Shown here: positions 8,003 through 16,875 of the stretch, piece after piece | How positions within the stretch are numbered: the first letter of the stretch is position 1 | Layout: every line of letters starts with the position of its first letter | Source of the DNA: Pseudoflavitalea rhizosphaerae | GTDB lineage: Bacteria; Bacteroidota; Bacteroidia; Chitinophagales; Chitinophagaceae | Reading direction: 5' to 3' | DNA length: 64,000 nt | NCBI RefSeq assembly: GCF_003991355.1 | Contig: NZ_RCSU01000004.1 | Span: 310,001 to 374,000 of the forward strand | Program-made: the position numbers and the translations under genes | Notes under the pieces: model-generated | Told to the model about the DNA's origin: nothing | The model's database searches: none | What the model saw: only the letters and a program-made list of their open reading frames with translations

Positions 8003-9457
8003 CTAGTATCCCGGATTCTGATCTTTGGTGGGGTCCAGTGCTGTATTGCCATTGAACTCACGGGGAGGGATAGGCCAAAGCATGTGTTTTTCTGCAACCG
8101 TCAAGCCTTCCACTTCCTGGATCACTTCCTGCACAAGACCGAGGCGTTTCAGATCGAACCAGTGTTTGCCTTCCCCAATGGATTCATAGCCGCGTTCCAG
8201 CACTACGCGCCGTACAAAGGCATCCAGCGAAGGGAAGTCTGCAACAGCAAAATCGAGAGAGGGGTCCGGAGTTTTGGCTGGCTTACCATATGCGCGGCGG
8301 CGCACCATATTCAGTTTTTCTACGGCATCGGCAGTAACTGCGTTAGTGGACACAGCTTCAGCTTCGGCATAGAAAAGTAAAACATCGGAATATTTATAGA
8401 GCGGGTAATCATTGTTTCCCTGTTGAATGGTTGCCGTGCGGTCGCTGAATTTTTTACAGAGCACCGTTGTTTTCTGCGCAACGCCTACATCCGATGGATA
8501 CCAGTTGTAGTAGTACCGAAGATCAGCCCTGTCCCAGTTTTTCAGGAAGGGATTCAGTGAGTCGCTGTAAATGGTGGCAAAGCCTCCCGGAGGGAAATGC
8601 GTGGTTTTGGTGGCGTGCAGGTATGCAAGGTATTGAAAACCCTGTCCGGATACTTTGGAAGAGTACTTGAAATAGAGGATCTCTTCTGATGTATTGTTGG
8701 CGTCACGTCCATAGAGTTGTTCAAAGTCTTCGCCCACTTCAACCGGCACCAGTGAATATTTTTTCGATTCAATCACTTCACTGGCGGCGCGCTTGGCAAG
8801 ATCATATTTTTTCAGGGTCAGCGCCACTTCTGCCAGTGCGGTCTTGGCGGCCCATTTGGTGGCTGCGCCGATGAGCCGCGGACTTTCCGGAAGGTGTTGT
8901 TCTGCAAACAGCAGGTCGGATTCGATCAGTTCATATATTTTTTCCGCGCTGGTTTTGGGAACATTGATGGAATCGAGATTGTTTTCAGTATGCAATGGAA
9001 TGCCATTCCAGTTCCTCACCAGGTGAAAATAATAGAGCCCGCGCAAGAACCTGGCTTCCCCGATATACTTGTTCTTGTCTGCGTCCGAAACAAGCGGCGC
9101 AAGTGGCGCCTTCTTGATGATCAGATTGGCATTGCGAATGCCTTTGTAAAAATTGTTCCAGGTATCGGTAATGCGTCCAACATTGGTATTGTCAAGACCC
9201 TGGTAGCTATTCATAGGTGAAAAGCTGCCGCGCCCATACATGTATTCAGTGTTGATCTCCTGCTGAATGGTGTAGAAGCCACCGAAAGTGGAGAGGTAAC
9301 GGACGGTCTCATAAATAGCATTCAAGCCTGATTCGATCTCAACATTTGTTTTATAAAAATTTTCCTCGGCCATCGCCTGGGGGCGCTCGTCGAGCCATTT
9401 GGAGCAGGAGGCCAGCAACAAGAGGCTAACACTCGCAGTTATCAGGAATAATTTCAT
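8003..9457 (-). CDS. SusD/RagB family nutrient-binding outer-membrane lipoprotein
   Basis: A 484-residue protein. The lipoprotein signal ends LLLASCSKWLDE (Cys19). Classical SusD features are the DERPQ segment right after the lipobox, helical TPR-like stretches (GEARFLRGLYYFHLVRNWNGIP; YKYSDVLLFYAEAEA), and the C-terminal WPIPPREFNGNTALDPTKDQNPGY type ending. It caps the SusC barrel at the cell surface and binds glycan. It starts 25 nt after the susC stop (9483), so the two are co-transcribed. It is slightly short for the family, which typically has 500-600 residues. Confidence 0.95.
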   Translation of the reverse strand: MKLFLITASVSLLLLASCSKWLDERPQAMAEENFYKTNVEIESGLNAIYETVRYLSTFGGFYTIQQEINTEYMYGRGSFSPMNSYQGLDNTNVGRITDTWNNFYKGIRNANLIIKKAPLAPLVSDADKNKYIGEARFLRGLYYFHLVRNWNGIPLHTENNLDSINVPKTSAEKIYELIESDLLFAEQHLPESPRLIGAATKWAAKTALAEVALTLKKYDLAKRAASEVIESKKYSLVPVEVGEDFEQLYGRDANNTSEEILYFKYSSKVSGQGFQYLAYLHATKTTHFPPGGFATIYSDSLNPFLKNWDRADLRYYYNWYPSDVGVAQKTTVLCKKFSDRTATIQQGNNDYPLYKYSDVLLFYAEAEAVSTNAVTADAVEKLNMVRRRAYGKPAKTPDPSLDFAVADFPSLDAFVRRVVLERGYESIGEGKHWFDLKRLGLVQEVIQEVEGLTVAEKHMLWPIPPREFNGNTALDPTKDQNPGY

Positions 9458-9482
9458 ATGGAATATTTTTGATGATTAGTTT

Positions 9483-12400
9483 TTAGAATCCGCAACGAAT
9501 ACCAACAGTGAACGATTTGCTGTTGGGGTAAGCAGTATAGTCAACGCCCTGCACCATGGAATTGGCGCCTCCGTAAACATTCACTTCAGGGTCATAGCCG
9601 GAGTAGTTGGTGATGATGATCATGTTTTGGGCGCTCACATATAGTTGAGCGGATTTTACGGCTTTCGTTTTCAATTTTGCAACAGGGATATTATAAGCCA
9701 GTTGGATATTCCTGAACTTCAGGTAAGATCCGTCCTCCACAAACCTTGTTGAGAAATTGGCTGAGATCTTGCTGGATGGCTTCGGATATTTTGCATTGGT
9801 TTTATCGGCCGTCCAGTGATCAGTGAACACTTCTTCGGGTTGATTCAGGCCCCATCCCATGTCCAGTGTGCTGGCCTTGTTGAGGTTGAAGAGATCGTTC
9901 CCCTGTGATCCCTGGATAAAAACAGTGAGCTCAAAGCCTTTGTATTTGGTAACGGAGCTCATGCCGTAAATGAAATCAGGATTGGGATCGCCAATCACAC
10001 TGCGGTCAAGGTTATTGATGGATTTATCGCCATTCTTGTCCTGGTATTTGATATTCCCGGTTTCTGTATATCCTTCAGCAATATAGCCGTAGAAAACATA
10101 AACAGGCAGGCCTTCACGCAACAGGTTAACATAGTCGTTGATGTTCCCGGTGAAAATATTGGTGCCATTGATGTCCTGGCCTTTGTATAATTTTTCCACC
10201 TTATTCCTGTTGAAGGATATATTGCCACTCAGTTCCCATTTCCAGTTGGCGTTGCTGATTACGGTTGCATCTATTCCCAGTTCTACACCTTTGTTACTGA
10301 TCTCGCCAACATTTTGCAGCGAAGTCTCATATCCGAATGATGTTGGTAATTGCACTTTGTTCAGCAGGTATTTGGTATGCTTCTGATAATAGTCGGCAGT
10401 AAGGCGGATCTTGTTGTTGAAGAGGCCGAGGTCGAGACCGATATCCACCTGGTCCGTCAATTCCCATTTCAGTTTGCTGGAATATTCAGGTCGGGGGGCG
10501 TAACCGATAGTGAGTGCATCCCCGAAAATGGTGTTATAGGGTTGGAGGATATTGAGCGACTGGTAGGGGCTGATAGAGGTATTGCCGGTACGGCCGTAAG
10601 AGGCGCGCAGCTTCAGGTCAGATACTGCGGGCAGGCCCTCCATGAATTTTTCATTGGATGCTCTCCAGGCAATGGCTGCCGAAGGGAAGTTGGCCCAGCG
10701 GTTTTCCGCGGAGTATGGGGAAAACCCATCACGGCGGAAACTGAAGGTAAGCAGGTAGCGGTTGTCGAACCCGTAATTGATCCTGCTGACATAAGACAGC
10801 AGCACTGTTTTTGCATAGGTGGTGGTGGGCAGGCCGGGCACAGCAGCTGACTGGATGCTTCCGGTAAAAACTTCGTTGCTGAGGAAATCAGTGGCATTAC
10901 CTGATCCCATGCTGGTGCTTTTATCCATCTGCGCCATTACGCCTCCCACTACATCAAGACTGTGCACGCCACCAAAGACATTTTTATAGTTCAGGATATT
11001 TTCATTGAGCAGGCTGGTGAACTGACTGGTGTTCACATTGGCATTGCCCGCAGAGTTCAGTCCATAAGGGTCCCTGTTCCGGAAATTGTCGTTGCGCTGA
11101 TTGCTGTTGAAGATATTTCCGGAAACCCGTAGCGACAGATTTTTGACGGGCACCACCTGGAGGTTCACGTTGGCTACGATATCATCCACCTGGAAACGGT
11201 TGGTGACTTCATTCTTAATGGCCAGCGGATTGATGATGGCATTGGAGATAAATGGATACACGGTGTTCAGCCGAACATATTTCCCATCCGGCGTATAGGG
11301 CTCAACGGTAGGTGGCGCATACAGCATGCCGCCGAACATATCGCCGCCACGATTGCCCAGCTGGGAATTCTGCGTACTTCTGTCTGTTCTCGTATAGGCG
11401 GCAGTAAATGAAACTGTAGCAGCCCTGCTTAAATCATGTTTAATATTTGTTCTTAATGAATAGCGGTTGTAATCGGAATTAGGAATGATGCCTTCCTGCA
11501 GGAAAGCGCCGCCGGAAAGGAAGAAGCTTGTTTTCTCGGACCCTCCGCTGACGCTCACATTGCTGGTATACATGGGCGCTTTGCGTAAAAGAAGGTCCTG
11601 CCAGTCTGTTCCTTTGATATTCCGGAAAGAATCAACCTGCTGTTGTGAAAAGTATGGGGCCAGTCCGTCGTTTACGGCCTGCTCGTTGTATAAGGAAGCA
11701 TATTGGAACGGCGAGAGCAGCTTCATTTTTTTCGTGATCGATTGTGTGCTGTATCCGAGATGGAGCTTCACTTTTGCGGGTTGGTTCTTTTTTCCGGAAT
11801 TGGTGGAGATGAGCACAACACCATTGCCGCCTCTCGATCCGTACATGGCGGTGGAGGAAGCGTCTTTCAGGATCTCCACTGATTCTATGTCTTCATTCTG
11901 GAGATAGGTAGGGCTGCTGGGCAGGCCATCGATGATGTACAATGGCTCATTGCCACCCAGGATGGAGTTGGCGCCGCGGATGCGAACACTGATGGGACTT
12001 CCGGGAGCGCCATTATTCTGGATCACTCTCACGCCTGCTGCGCGTCCGCTCAATGCCTGTATAGCATTGGTGGTGGGGAAGGAGCTGATATCGCTTCCCC
12101 TGATCTGTGAAACGGAACCGGTAAGGTCAGACTTTTTCACGCGGCCATATGCGATCACCACGATATCTTTCTCTTCATTTTGAGCAGCCGTGAGTACTAC
12201 ATTGATAATGGAATTGTTCCGGTCCACAACAATTTCCTTCGATTCATAACCAACGAAGGAGATCACCAGCGTAACGCCGGGTTCTGCATCAAGGGAAAAG
12301 GTTCCATCAGAGCCTGCATTGGTTCCCCGGTTGGTGTTCCTGATCATGATGCTGGCTCCCGGCAATGGCTGTCCGCTTTCATTCACAACCCGCCCTTTGA

Positions 12401-12818
12401 TGGGGATATACGGAGCTGCTATTTCCAGCAGGGAGTCCGTTTTCTGTTCCGGTGTTTCTTTCGACTTCACCACTATTATCGAGCCTACAATTGACCAGGT
12501 GAATGGCTGGTTCCTGAAACATTCTTCCAGCACTTCTTTCAATGGTCTGTTGCGGGAACGGACAGTTACCTTTTCTCCTTTTTCGATCAGCGACTGGTCG
12601 AAAAAGAAAACATAATCGCTTTGTTTTTCGATGATGTTGAATACCCGGGCCAGCGGTACTTTCTCAACATTCACTGTTACTGTCTGGCCGAACCCTTCGG
12701 CCCAGGCCTGCAGGCTGAACAATAACAACAGGACTGCGGTTAGTTTCATAATGAGCAGCGTTTTAGCAATCGGTCTCCAATAGAGACGCGTGGGTTTGCA
12801 ATCAGGGCATAATAGCAT
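9483..12818 (-). CDS. SusC/RagA TonB-linked outer-membrane transporter with STN domain
   Basis: A 1,111-residue protein. The signal peptide is around MKLTAVLLLLFSLQAWA. Order of domains: STN domain (about 47-115; VTVNVEKVPLARVFNIIEK), carboxypeptidase-regulatory-like fold (about 138-215; IKGRVVNESGQPLPGASI), plug with SGRAAGVRVIQNNGAPGSP and RIRGANSILGGNEPLYIIDG, and a 22-strand-type barrel to the C-terminus. The STN domain marks the FecR/ECF trans-envelope signalling class. The start could be 12818 (a long n-region, AAGG just upstream) or the internal ATG at 12749, which gives a more usual signal peptide. With SusD it imports oligosaccharide. It is downstream of FecR with two hairpins in the 120-nt gap. 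Confidence 0.95.
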   Translation of the reverse strand: MLLCPDCKPTRLYWRPIAKTLLIMKLTAVLLLLFSLQAWAEGFGQTVTVNVEKVPLARVFNIIEKQSDYVFFFDQSLIEKGEKVTVRSRNRPLKEVLEECFRNQPFTWSIVGSIIVVKSKETPEQKTDSLLEIAAPYIPIKGRVVNESGQPLPGASIMIRNTNRGTNAGSDGTFSLDAEPGVTLVISFVGYESKEIVVDRNNSIINVVLTAAQNEEKDIVVIAYGRVKKSDLTGSVSQIRGSDISSFPTTNAIQALSGRAAGVRVIQNNGAPGSPISVRIRGANSILGGNEPLYIIDGLPSSPTYLQNEDIESVEILKDASSTAMYGSRGGNGVVLISTNSGKKNQPAKVKLHLGYSTQSITKKMKLLSPFQYASLYNEQAVNDGLAPYFSQQQVDSFRNIKGTDWQDLLLRKAPMYTSNVSVSGGSEKTSFFLSGGAFLQEGIIPNSDYNRYSLRTNIKHDLSRAATVSFTAAYTRTDRSTQNSQLGNRGGDMFGGMLYAPPTVEPYTPDGKYVRLNTVYPFISNAIINPLAIKNEVTNRFQVDDIVANVNLQVVPVKNLSLRVSGNIFNSNQRNDNFRNRDPYGLNSAGNANVNTSQFTSLLNENILNYKNVFGGVHSLDVVGGVMAQMDKSTSMGSGNATDFLSNEVFTGSIQSAAVPGLPTTTYAKTVLLSYVSRINYGFDNRYLLTFSFRRDGFSPYSAENRWANFPSAAIAWRASNEKFMEGLPAVSDLKLRASYGRTGNTSISPYQSLNILQPYNTIFGDALTIGYAPRPEYSSKLKWELTDQVDIGLDLGLFNNKIRLTADYYQKHTKYLLNKVQLPTSFGYETSLQNVGEISNKGVELGIDATVISNANWKWELSGNISFNRNKVEKLYKGQDINGTNIFTGNINDYVNLLREGLPVYVFYGYIAEGYTETGNIKYQDKNGDKSINNLDRSVIGDPNPDFIYGMSSVTKYKGFELTVFIQGSQGNDLFNLNKASTLDMGWGLNQPEEVFTDHWTADKTNAKYPKPSSKISANFSTRFVEDGSYLKFRNIQLAYNIPVAKLKTKAVKSAQLYVSAQNMIIITNYSGYDPEVNVYGGANSMVQGVDYTAYPNSKSFTVGIRCGF

Positions 12819-12848
12819 ACCTTTAAGTTGTATTTACATTAACAATAT

Positions 12849-12871
12849 CTCTCCCGGAATCCCCGGGAGAG
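12849..12871 (-). promoter_or_regulatory. Hairpin in the susC leader
   Basis: A 9-bp perfect stem (CTCTCCCGG 12849-12857, CCGGGAGAG 12863-12871) with a 5-nt loop, 30 nt upstream of the 12818 start. Just upstream on the minus strand is TCTCTTTG, one base off a TAnnTTTG box. It may be a 5' stabiliser of the susC message; the function is inferred. Confidence 0.5.
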
Positions 12872-12904
12872 CTCTGGCAAAGAGACTTGTTATGGATACG
12901 TTTT

Positions 12905-12933
12905 AAGCCGGCAGTGCTCCAACACTCCGGCTT
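12905..12933 (-). terminator. Hairpin directly after fecR, possible partial terminator
   Basis: Arms AAGCCGG (12905-12911) and CCGGCTT (12927-12933), extended by AGTG/CACT, sit immediately after the fecR stop at 12939-12941. The run of five T (12936-12940) is on the plus-strand side, so on the minus strand the hairpin lacks a good T tract and is more likely an attenuator or processing site between regulators and susC. Confidence 0.4.
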
Positions 12934-12938
12934 AGTTT

Positions 12939-14105
12939 TTAACGGTCCAGTATCGTTATTTTATTTCCATCCAATTTTGTATACACTTTACTTAATTCAA
13001 GTACTTTCAATACTTCCTGCAGATCGCTTTTCCTGGGGATCTTACCCCCGAATTTCTTGTCGGGTATTTTGCCTTCGTACACCACATCTACATTGTACCA
13101 GCGTTCAATCTGGCGCATCAGCACAGGCAGACTGGTACGATTGGTGATGAAGTAGCCATTCTTCCAGGCTACCGCTTCCTCTGTATCTATATTGTTAACC
13201 ACCCTGAGGCCGGTCTGATCACTTGATTGCGCCTGTTGGCCCGGCTGTAAATTCATGGACTGATGGTGGTGTTCTACATTCACTGAGCCTTCCAAAAGGG
13301 TGACAGCTTTGGAGGTTTCATTTTCATATGCCATGATATTGAACTGAGTGCCCAGAACATTCACCTGCATATTGTTTACTGTAACACGGAATGGTTTCTG
13401 CGCATCTTTCGCAATTTCGAAATAGGCTTCGCCAGTTAATTCTACTTTCCTTTCTTTCCCGGGAAATGAAGTGGGGAAATGAAGAGAAGATCCCGCATTC
13501 ATCCAAACCTTGCTGCCATCGGCCAGTTGCAGCTGGTATTGTGCACCCCTTGGTGTTTTCAGGGTGTTGTACACTACAGGTGCGCTTGCATTTCCCGATG
13601 CATAGATCACCTGGTCATTGATATTTGTGATCTGCGCATTACCCTGTGCAGGGATATTAGTGGTGTTGCTGCTTTCCAGCTGAATGGTGCTTCCATCAGC
13701 CAGCACAAGGATGGCTTTGTCGTTTCCCGGTGCAATGCGGACGGGTGTTTCAGGAGTTTCGGCAACGATGTTCCCGGGCTTGTCTTTTGAAAGCACCAGG
13801 TACAATGTAGCGGCAGTCAGAAGAACAGCTAATGATGCAGCAATGCTGTAGGTGACCCGTCTTTTGCGGAACCTGTCGCGAATTTGCACCTGTTGATTCC
13901 GCGCCTCAATTTCGGAAAGCAAGGCTTCAGTTTTACCTTCTTCAAAGAAAGTGGCAGAAGCAGGGACCTTTTCCCAAAGTTCATCAACCAGGGATGTTGC
14001 TTCGGGGTCGTTGAGCAGTTGTTCCAGTTCGGCAAGCTCGGAGGAGCTGGCTGTGCCTTCACTGAATCTTTCCAGAATGAACTTGAGGCGATTCTTTTTA
14101 TCCAT
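12939..14105 (-). CDS. FecR-family anti-sigma factor
   Basis: A 388-residue single-pass membrane protein. A cytoplasmic helical anti-sigma N-terminus (1-80) is followed by a membrane helix at about 84-105 (VTYSIAASLAVLLTAATLYLVL region), a periplasmic FecR domain (about 185-285; LKTPRGAQYQLQLADGSKVW, LTGEAYFEIAKD, VLGTQFNIMAY) and a C-terminal DUF4974 secretin/TonB-short-N-like domain (about 320-388; ISRxxVLM-like SLPVLMRQIERWYNVDVVY). It senses the loaded SusC STN domain and releases the neighbouring ECF sigma factor. It lies 91 nt downstream of the sigma gene in the same orientation. Confidence 0.95.
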   Translation of the reverse strand: MDKKNRLKFILERFSEGTASSSELAELEQLLNDPEATSLVDELWEKVPASATFFEEGKTEALLSEIEARNQQVQIRDRFRKRRVTYSIAASLAVLLTAATLYLVLSKDKPGNIVAETPETPVRIAPGNDKAILVLADGSTIQLESSNTTNIPAQGNAQITNINDQVIYASGNASAPVVYNTLKTPRGAQYQLQLADGSKVWMNAGSSLHFPTSFPGKERKVELTGEAYFEIAKDAQKPFRVTVNNMQVNVLGTQFNIMAYENETSKAVTLLEGSVNVEHHHQSMNLQPGQQAQSSDQTGLRVVNNIDTEEAVAWKNGYFITNRTSLPVLMRQIERWYNVDVVYEGKIPDKKFGGKIPRKSDLQEVLKVLELSKVYTKLDGNKITILDR

Positions 14106-14196
14106 AAGAATTCAACGGTTGTAAGGCCGTTCTGAAGGAAGACACAGTTTTTTTCAGAAAGGGGGTATTGAGGCTGGAAAATATTTTCAGATCATT

Positions 14197-14781
14197 TCAG
14201 TGGAAGAACCTGATGAACAAAAAGATAAAAAGCGGGAGATGGGTATTTACATATTTCCTGATGGAGCTGGTGGCTATCTGCAGGTATGATTTTACAGTTT
14301 CCCTGGATAAATTAAGTTCTCTGGCGATCTCAACATATTTGAGCCGCTGGTAACGGCTGAGGATAAAAACTTTTTTCTGTTGGGGCGGGAGTTGGCTGAT
14401 GGCCTTGTGAAGCAATTGAATTCTTTCCTCCGTGGTCAGTTCAGCATCCGGAGGAAGATTCAGTTGTTGCTTTTCCCAGTTCAGTTGTTCTGCGCGTTCC
14501 CGCACCATTTTCCTGAGCACATTGAGTGCATGATTTTTGGAAACAGCGAAAAGCCAGTGTTGAAAATTCTGTATTTCGGGAAGTTGTGCACGTTTCTCCC
14601 ATACTTTGCAGAAAATATCCTGGATATTTTCTTCGGCAAAAGTTTTCGAAGAAGTGAGTTGATAAAGATAGATACCAAGTCGATGGTGGTAAGCATGGAA
14701 CAATGTGGCGAAAGCTTTCTGGTCGCCTTCAGCTACCTGCAATAGCAGGCTGGCTTCATTATGAGGATTTGGTGCAAGCAA
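14197..14781 (-). CDS. ECF (RpoE-like) RNA polymerase sigma factor
   Basis: A 194-residue protein. Region 2 (about 20-90): AFATLFHAYHHRLGIYLYQL, IQDIFCKVWEKR, FQHWLFAVSKNHALN. Region 4 (about 125-180): ISQLPPQQKKVFILSRYQ, LKYVEIARELNLSRETVKSY helix-turn-helix. This is the Bacteroidota SusC-linked ECF type. The frame is closed by TGA six nt upstream and has no suitable ATG, so TTG at 14781 is the likely start; it sits about eight residues before the first conserved segment, as in relatives. It directs transcription of the downstream utilisation operon once released by FecR. Confidence 0.92.
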   Translation of the reverse strand: MLAPNPHNEASLLLQVAEGDQKAFATLFHAYHHRLGIYLYQLTSSKTFAEENIQDIFCKVWEKRAQLPEIQNFQHWLFAVSKNHALNVLRKMVRERAEQLNWEKQQLNLPPDAELTTEERIQLLHKAISQLPPQQKKVFILSRYQRLKYVEIARELNLSRETVKSYLQIATSSIRKYVNTHLPLFIFLFIRFFH

Positions 14782-14831
14782 TGGTCAGACATAAACAGTT
14801 AAACGCAATTTAAGGGTTTTGATGCGGTGGC

Positions 14832-14859
14832 AAAAAAAATATCCGGGAACTCCGGATAT
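14832..14859 (-). terminator. Intrinsic terminator after dapF
   Basis: Perfect 8-bp stem ATATCCGG (14839-14846) / CCGGATAT (14852-14859), 5-nt loop, followed on the minus strand by eight T (14832-14839 region is A on the plus strand). It separates the dapF operon from the sigma-factor operon. Confidence 0.8.
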
Positions 14860-14885
14860 GATCTGGTATTTTTAAATAGATATGA

Positions 14886-15680
14886 TCAGGACGCGTCCGG
14901 CACACTGATGGTTCCGGAGAAAACTCTTTCGGCGGGGCCGCAGAGCCATACATTCTCGAAAGTATCGTCGTCAACCCTGTCGAATTCAACACTGAGTTTG
15001 CCACCTTTGGTGTGAACGGTAACGTCATTGAAGCCGCGTTCGTTGTGGTAACAAACGAGAGCAGCAGCGGTAACGCCGGTGCCACAAGAGTAGGTTTCGT
15101 CCTCTACACCGCGTTCGTAGGTGCGAACTGTGATCTCGTCATCATTCTTCAGCTCAACGAAATTCACATTGATGCCTTCTTTGGCGAAGTGGTTGCTATA
15201 GCGGATATCCATTCCTTTTTTGTATACATCCATTTCCATTACATCGGTAACCATCTTGATGTAGTGTGGGGAACCGGTATCGAGAATGAAATCGCCGTGA
15301 TAGTCTTTAATGGCAGATACATTTTTCATTTTGAGCGCTACTGTGCCGTCATCGTCGATCTCGGCTTCATGTTCACCATCTGATGCGATGAACTTGTACA
15401 TGGTGCGGCGGATGCCCTGGTGCCAGGCAAATTTTACGAGGCAGCGTCCTCCGTTGCCGCACATGGTGCCGGGGCGTCCGTCAGCGTTATAGTATTTCAT
15501 TTCGAAATCGTAACCGGCTTTAGTGTTGAGCATCATCAGGCCGTCTGCGCCGATGCCGAAGCGGCGGTTGCAGATCCGGTTCACTTGTTCGTTTGTCAAT
15601 GCGTCGTACTGTCCGTTCCTGTTGTCCAGGATCACAAAGTCATTGCCTGTGCCCTGGTATTTGAAAAACTGTAAGTCCAT
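14886..15680 (-). CDS. dapF: Diaminopimelate epimerase
   Basis: A 264-residue protein, normal length. It converts LL- to meso-diaminopimelate for lysine and peptidoglycan synthesis in the cytosol, without cofactor. Both catalytic cysteines are present: C74 in MCGNGGRC and C199 in YSCGTGVTAAA; the N-terminal KYQGTGNDFVILDN and RRFGIGADGL segments are family signatures. It begins 5 nt downstream of the nucleoside phosphorylase stop, so the two are likely one transcript ending at the terminator at 14832-14859. Confidence 0.96.
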   Translation of the reverse strand: MDLQFFKYQGTGNDFVILDNRNGQYDALTNEQVNRICNRRFGIGADGLMMLNTKAGYDFEMKYYNADGRPGTMCGNGGRCLVKFAWHQGIRRTMYKFIASDGEHEAEIDDDGTVALKMKNVSAIKDYHGDFILDTGSPHYIKMVTDVMEMDVYKKGMDIRYSNHFAKEGINVNFVELKNDDEITVRTYERGVEDETYSCGTGVTAAALVCYHNERGFNDVTVHTKGGKLSVEFDRVDDDTFENVWLCGPAERVFSGTISVPDAS

Positions 15681-15685
15681 AAAAA

Positions 15686-16561
15686 TTATAACCCTTTGAG
15701 TATATCAATTGTTGTGGTGATGAGTTTGTCCATATTGGCCGCTGCATTGTCTGAAAAAGTCCTGTCCACCCGGTTGGCCACGATGGAGCTGAGCGACAGG
15801 CAATGATGCCCCAGTAATTTTCCCAGACCATAGATAGCTGCCGTTTCCATCTCAAAGTTAGTGATCCGGTGCTGACCAAACGAAAAATTGGTGAGACGAT
15901 CTACCAGGTCCGGGTGGCTGAGGCCCAGCCTCAATACCCGCCCCTGTGGGCCATAGAAGCCCGGGCAGGTAACCGTGATACCGTGCTGGAAATTGGTTAC
16001 GAAATGTTTCAGCAGGGCGGGGGCGGCCGAACTGATATAAGGTTGAGAGATACGGTGATTCAGCTGTGTTTGGGTGATAAAGCTCTGGAGTACCTGTCTT
16101 TCTTCTTCATTTTCCTCGATCCTGTAAAAGTTGAGGAGATTATCGATACCCAGGCCATGAGTGCTGGCCACCCAGCTGTTTACCGGGATGGAGGATTGAA
16201 GAGAGCCGGAAGTACCGATCCGAACGATATTGAGAACAGTGTGATCATGCCTGATGGTACGTGTTTTGAAATCGATATTTACCAGGGCGTCCAGCTCATT
16301 CAAAACGATATCTATATTATCTGGGCCGATGCCGGTGGACACTACTGACAGTCTTTTACTGCCAACATATCCCGTATGGGTTACAAATTCCCGGTGCCGT
16401 CTTTTAATTTCGATCCGGTCAAACTGGCTACTGACCTTGCTTACACGGTCGGGATCCCCCACAGTGATGATGGTGGTGGCGAGCTCTTCAGGGAGGAGGT
16501 CCAGGTGGTAAATGGCCCCCCGTTCATTGATTATCAGTTCAGATTCTTGAATTGTTCCCAT
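15686..16561 (-). CDS. Nucleoside phosphorylase (uridine phosphorylase-like)
   Basis: A 291-residue protein of the PNP/UDP family. The phosphate-binding segment TVGDPDRVSKVS (about 34-45), HTGYVGSKRLSVVSTGIGPDN and the ribose-binding FEMETAAIYGLG (about 238-249) are present. It phosphorolyses a nucleoside to base and ribose-1-phosphate in the cytosol; uridine is the best guess, but purine or other substrates are possible. It is the first gene of a two-gene unit with dapF. Its start is 62 nt from the tRNA-Cys gene on the opposite strand, so the two promoters are back to back. Confidence 0.85.
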   Translation of the reverse strand: MGTIQESELIINERGAIYHLDLLPEELATTIITVGDPDRVSKVSSQFDRIEIKRRHREFVTHTGYVGSKRLSVVSTGIGPDNIDIVLNELDALVNIDFKTRTIRHDHTVLNIVRIGTSGSLQSSIPVNSWVASTHGLGIDNLLNFYRIEENEEERQVLQSFITQTQLNHRISQPYISSAAPALLKHFVTNFQHGITVTCPGFYGPQGRVLRLGLSHPDLVDRLTNFSFGQHRITNFEMETAAIYGLGKLLGHHCLSLSSIVANRVDRTFSDNAAANMDKLITTTIDILKGL

Positions 16562-16579
16562 AAAAAGTATCGATAGTTC

Positions 16580-16611
16580 TTGTCAAATATCGAACAATTA
16601 TCCTACTTTTG
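16580..16611 (+). promoter_or_regulatory. Promoter of tRNA-Cys
   Basis: TTG at 16580-16582, a 21-nt spacer and a TAnnTTTG box (TACTTTTG, 16604-16611), ending 12 nt before the mature tRNA 5' end. Consensus Bacteroidota sigma-A-type promoter. Confidence 0.6.
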
Positions 16612-16623
16612 CACTCCCTCAAT

Positions 16624-16694
16624 GGTTCCGTGGCCGAGTGGCTAGGCAGAGGTCTGCAAAACCTCCTACAGCAGTTCGAATCTGCTCGGGACCT
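16624..16694 (+). tRNA. tRNA-Cys (anticodon GCA)
   Basis: A 71-nt cloverleaf. Acceptor GGTTCCG (16624-16630) pairs with CGGGACC (16687-16693) with one G-T pair; discriminator T at 16694. The anticodon stem GAGGT/ACCTC encloses loop CTGCAAA, giving GCA at 16656-16658. The T loop TTCGAAT is normal. CCA is not encoded. It has its own promoter and terminator, and a tyrosine recombinase gene reads away from its 3' end. Confidence 0.95.
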
Positions 16695-16701
16695 CTTACT
16701 C

Positions 16702-16732
16702 AAGGATCGCCTATCGGCGGTCCTTTTGTTAT
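16702..16732 (+). terminator. Terminator of tRNA-Cys
   Basis: A 10-bp stem (16702-16711 with 16716-16725, AAGGATCGCC against GGCGGTCCTT, one G-T wobble), 4-nt loop TATC, then TTTTGTTATTTT. Strong intrinsic terminator 8 nt after the tRNA. Confidence 0.85.
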
Positions 16733-16875
16733 TTTATACAACTTTAGAGAAAACGCCTGATTTTCAGAAGAGTATAACAGGTAGCTCCAAGCGCCGCGAC
16801 GTACCTTTATATAGCTATAACATAGTTTATTCCCCGGTTCCTCGACCATTTCCTCGACTGAAAAATGCGGATTCT

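Noticed and set aside
16609-16875. N-terminal extension of the integrase through tRNA-Cys
   Set aside because: It would translate the tRNA gene and its terminator; the integrase similarity begins near the ATG at 16876.
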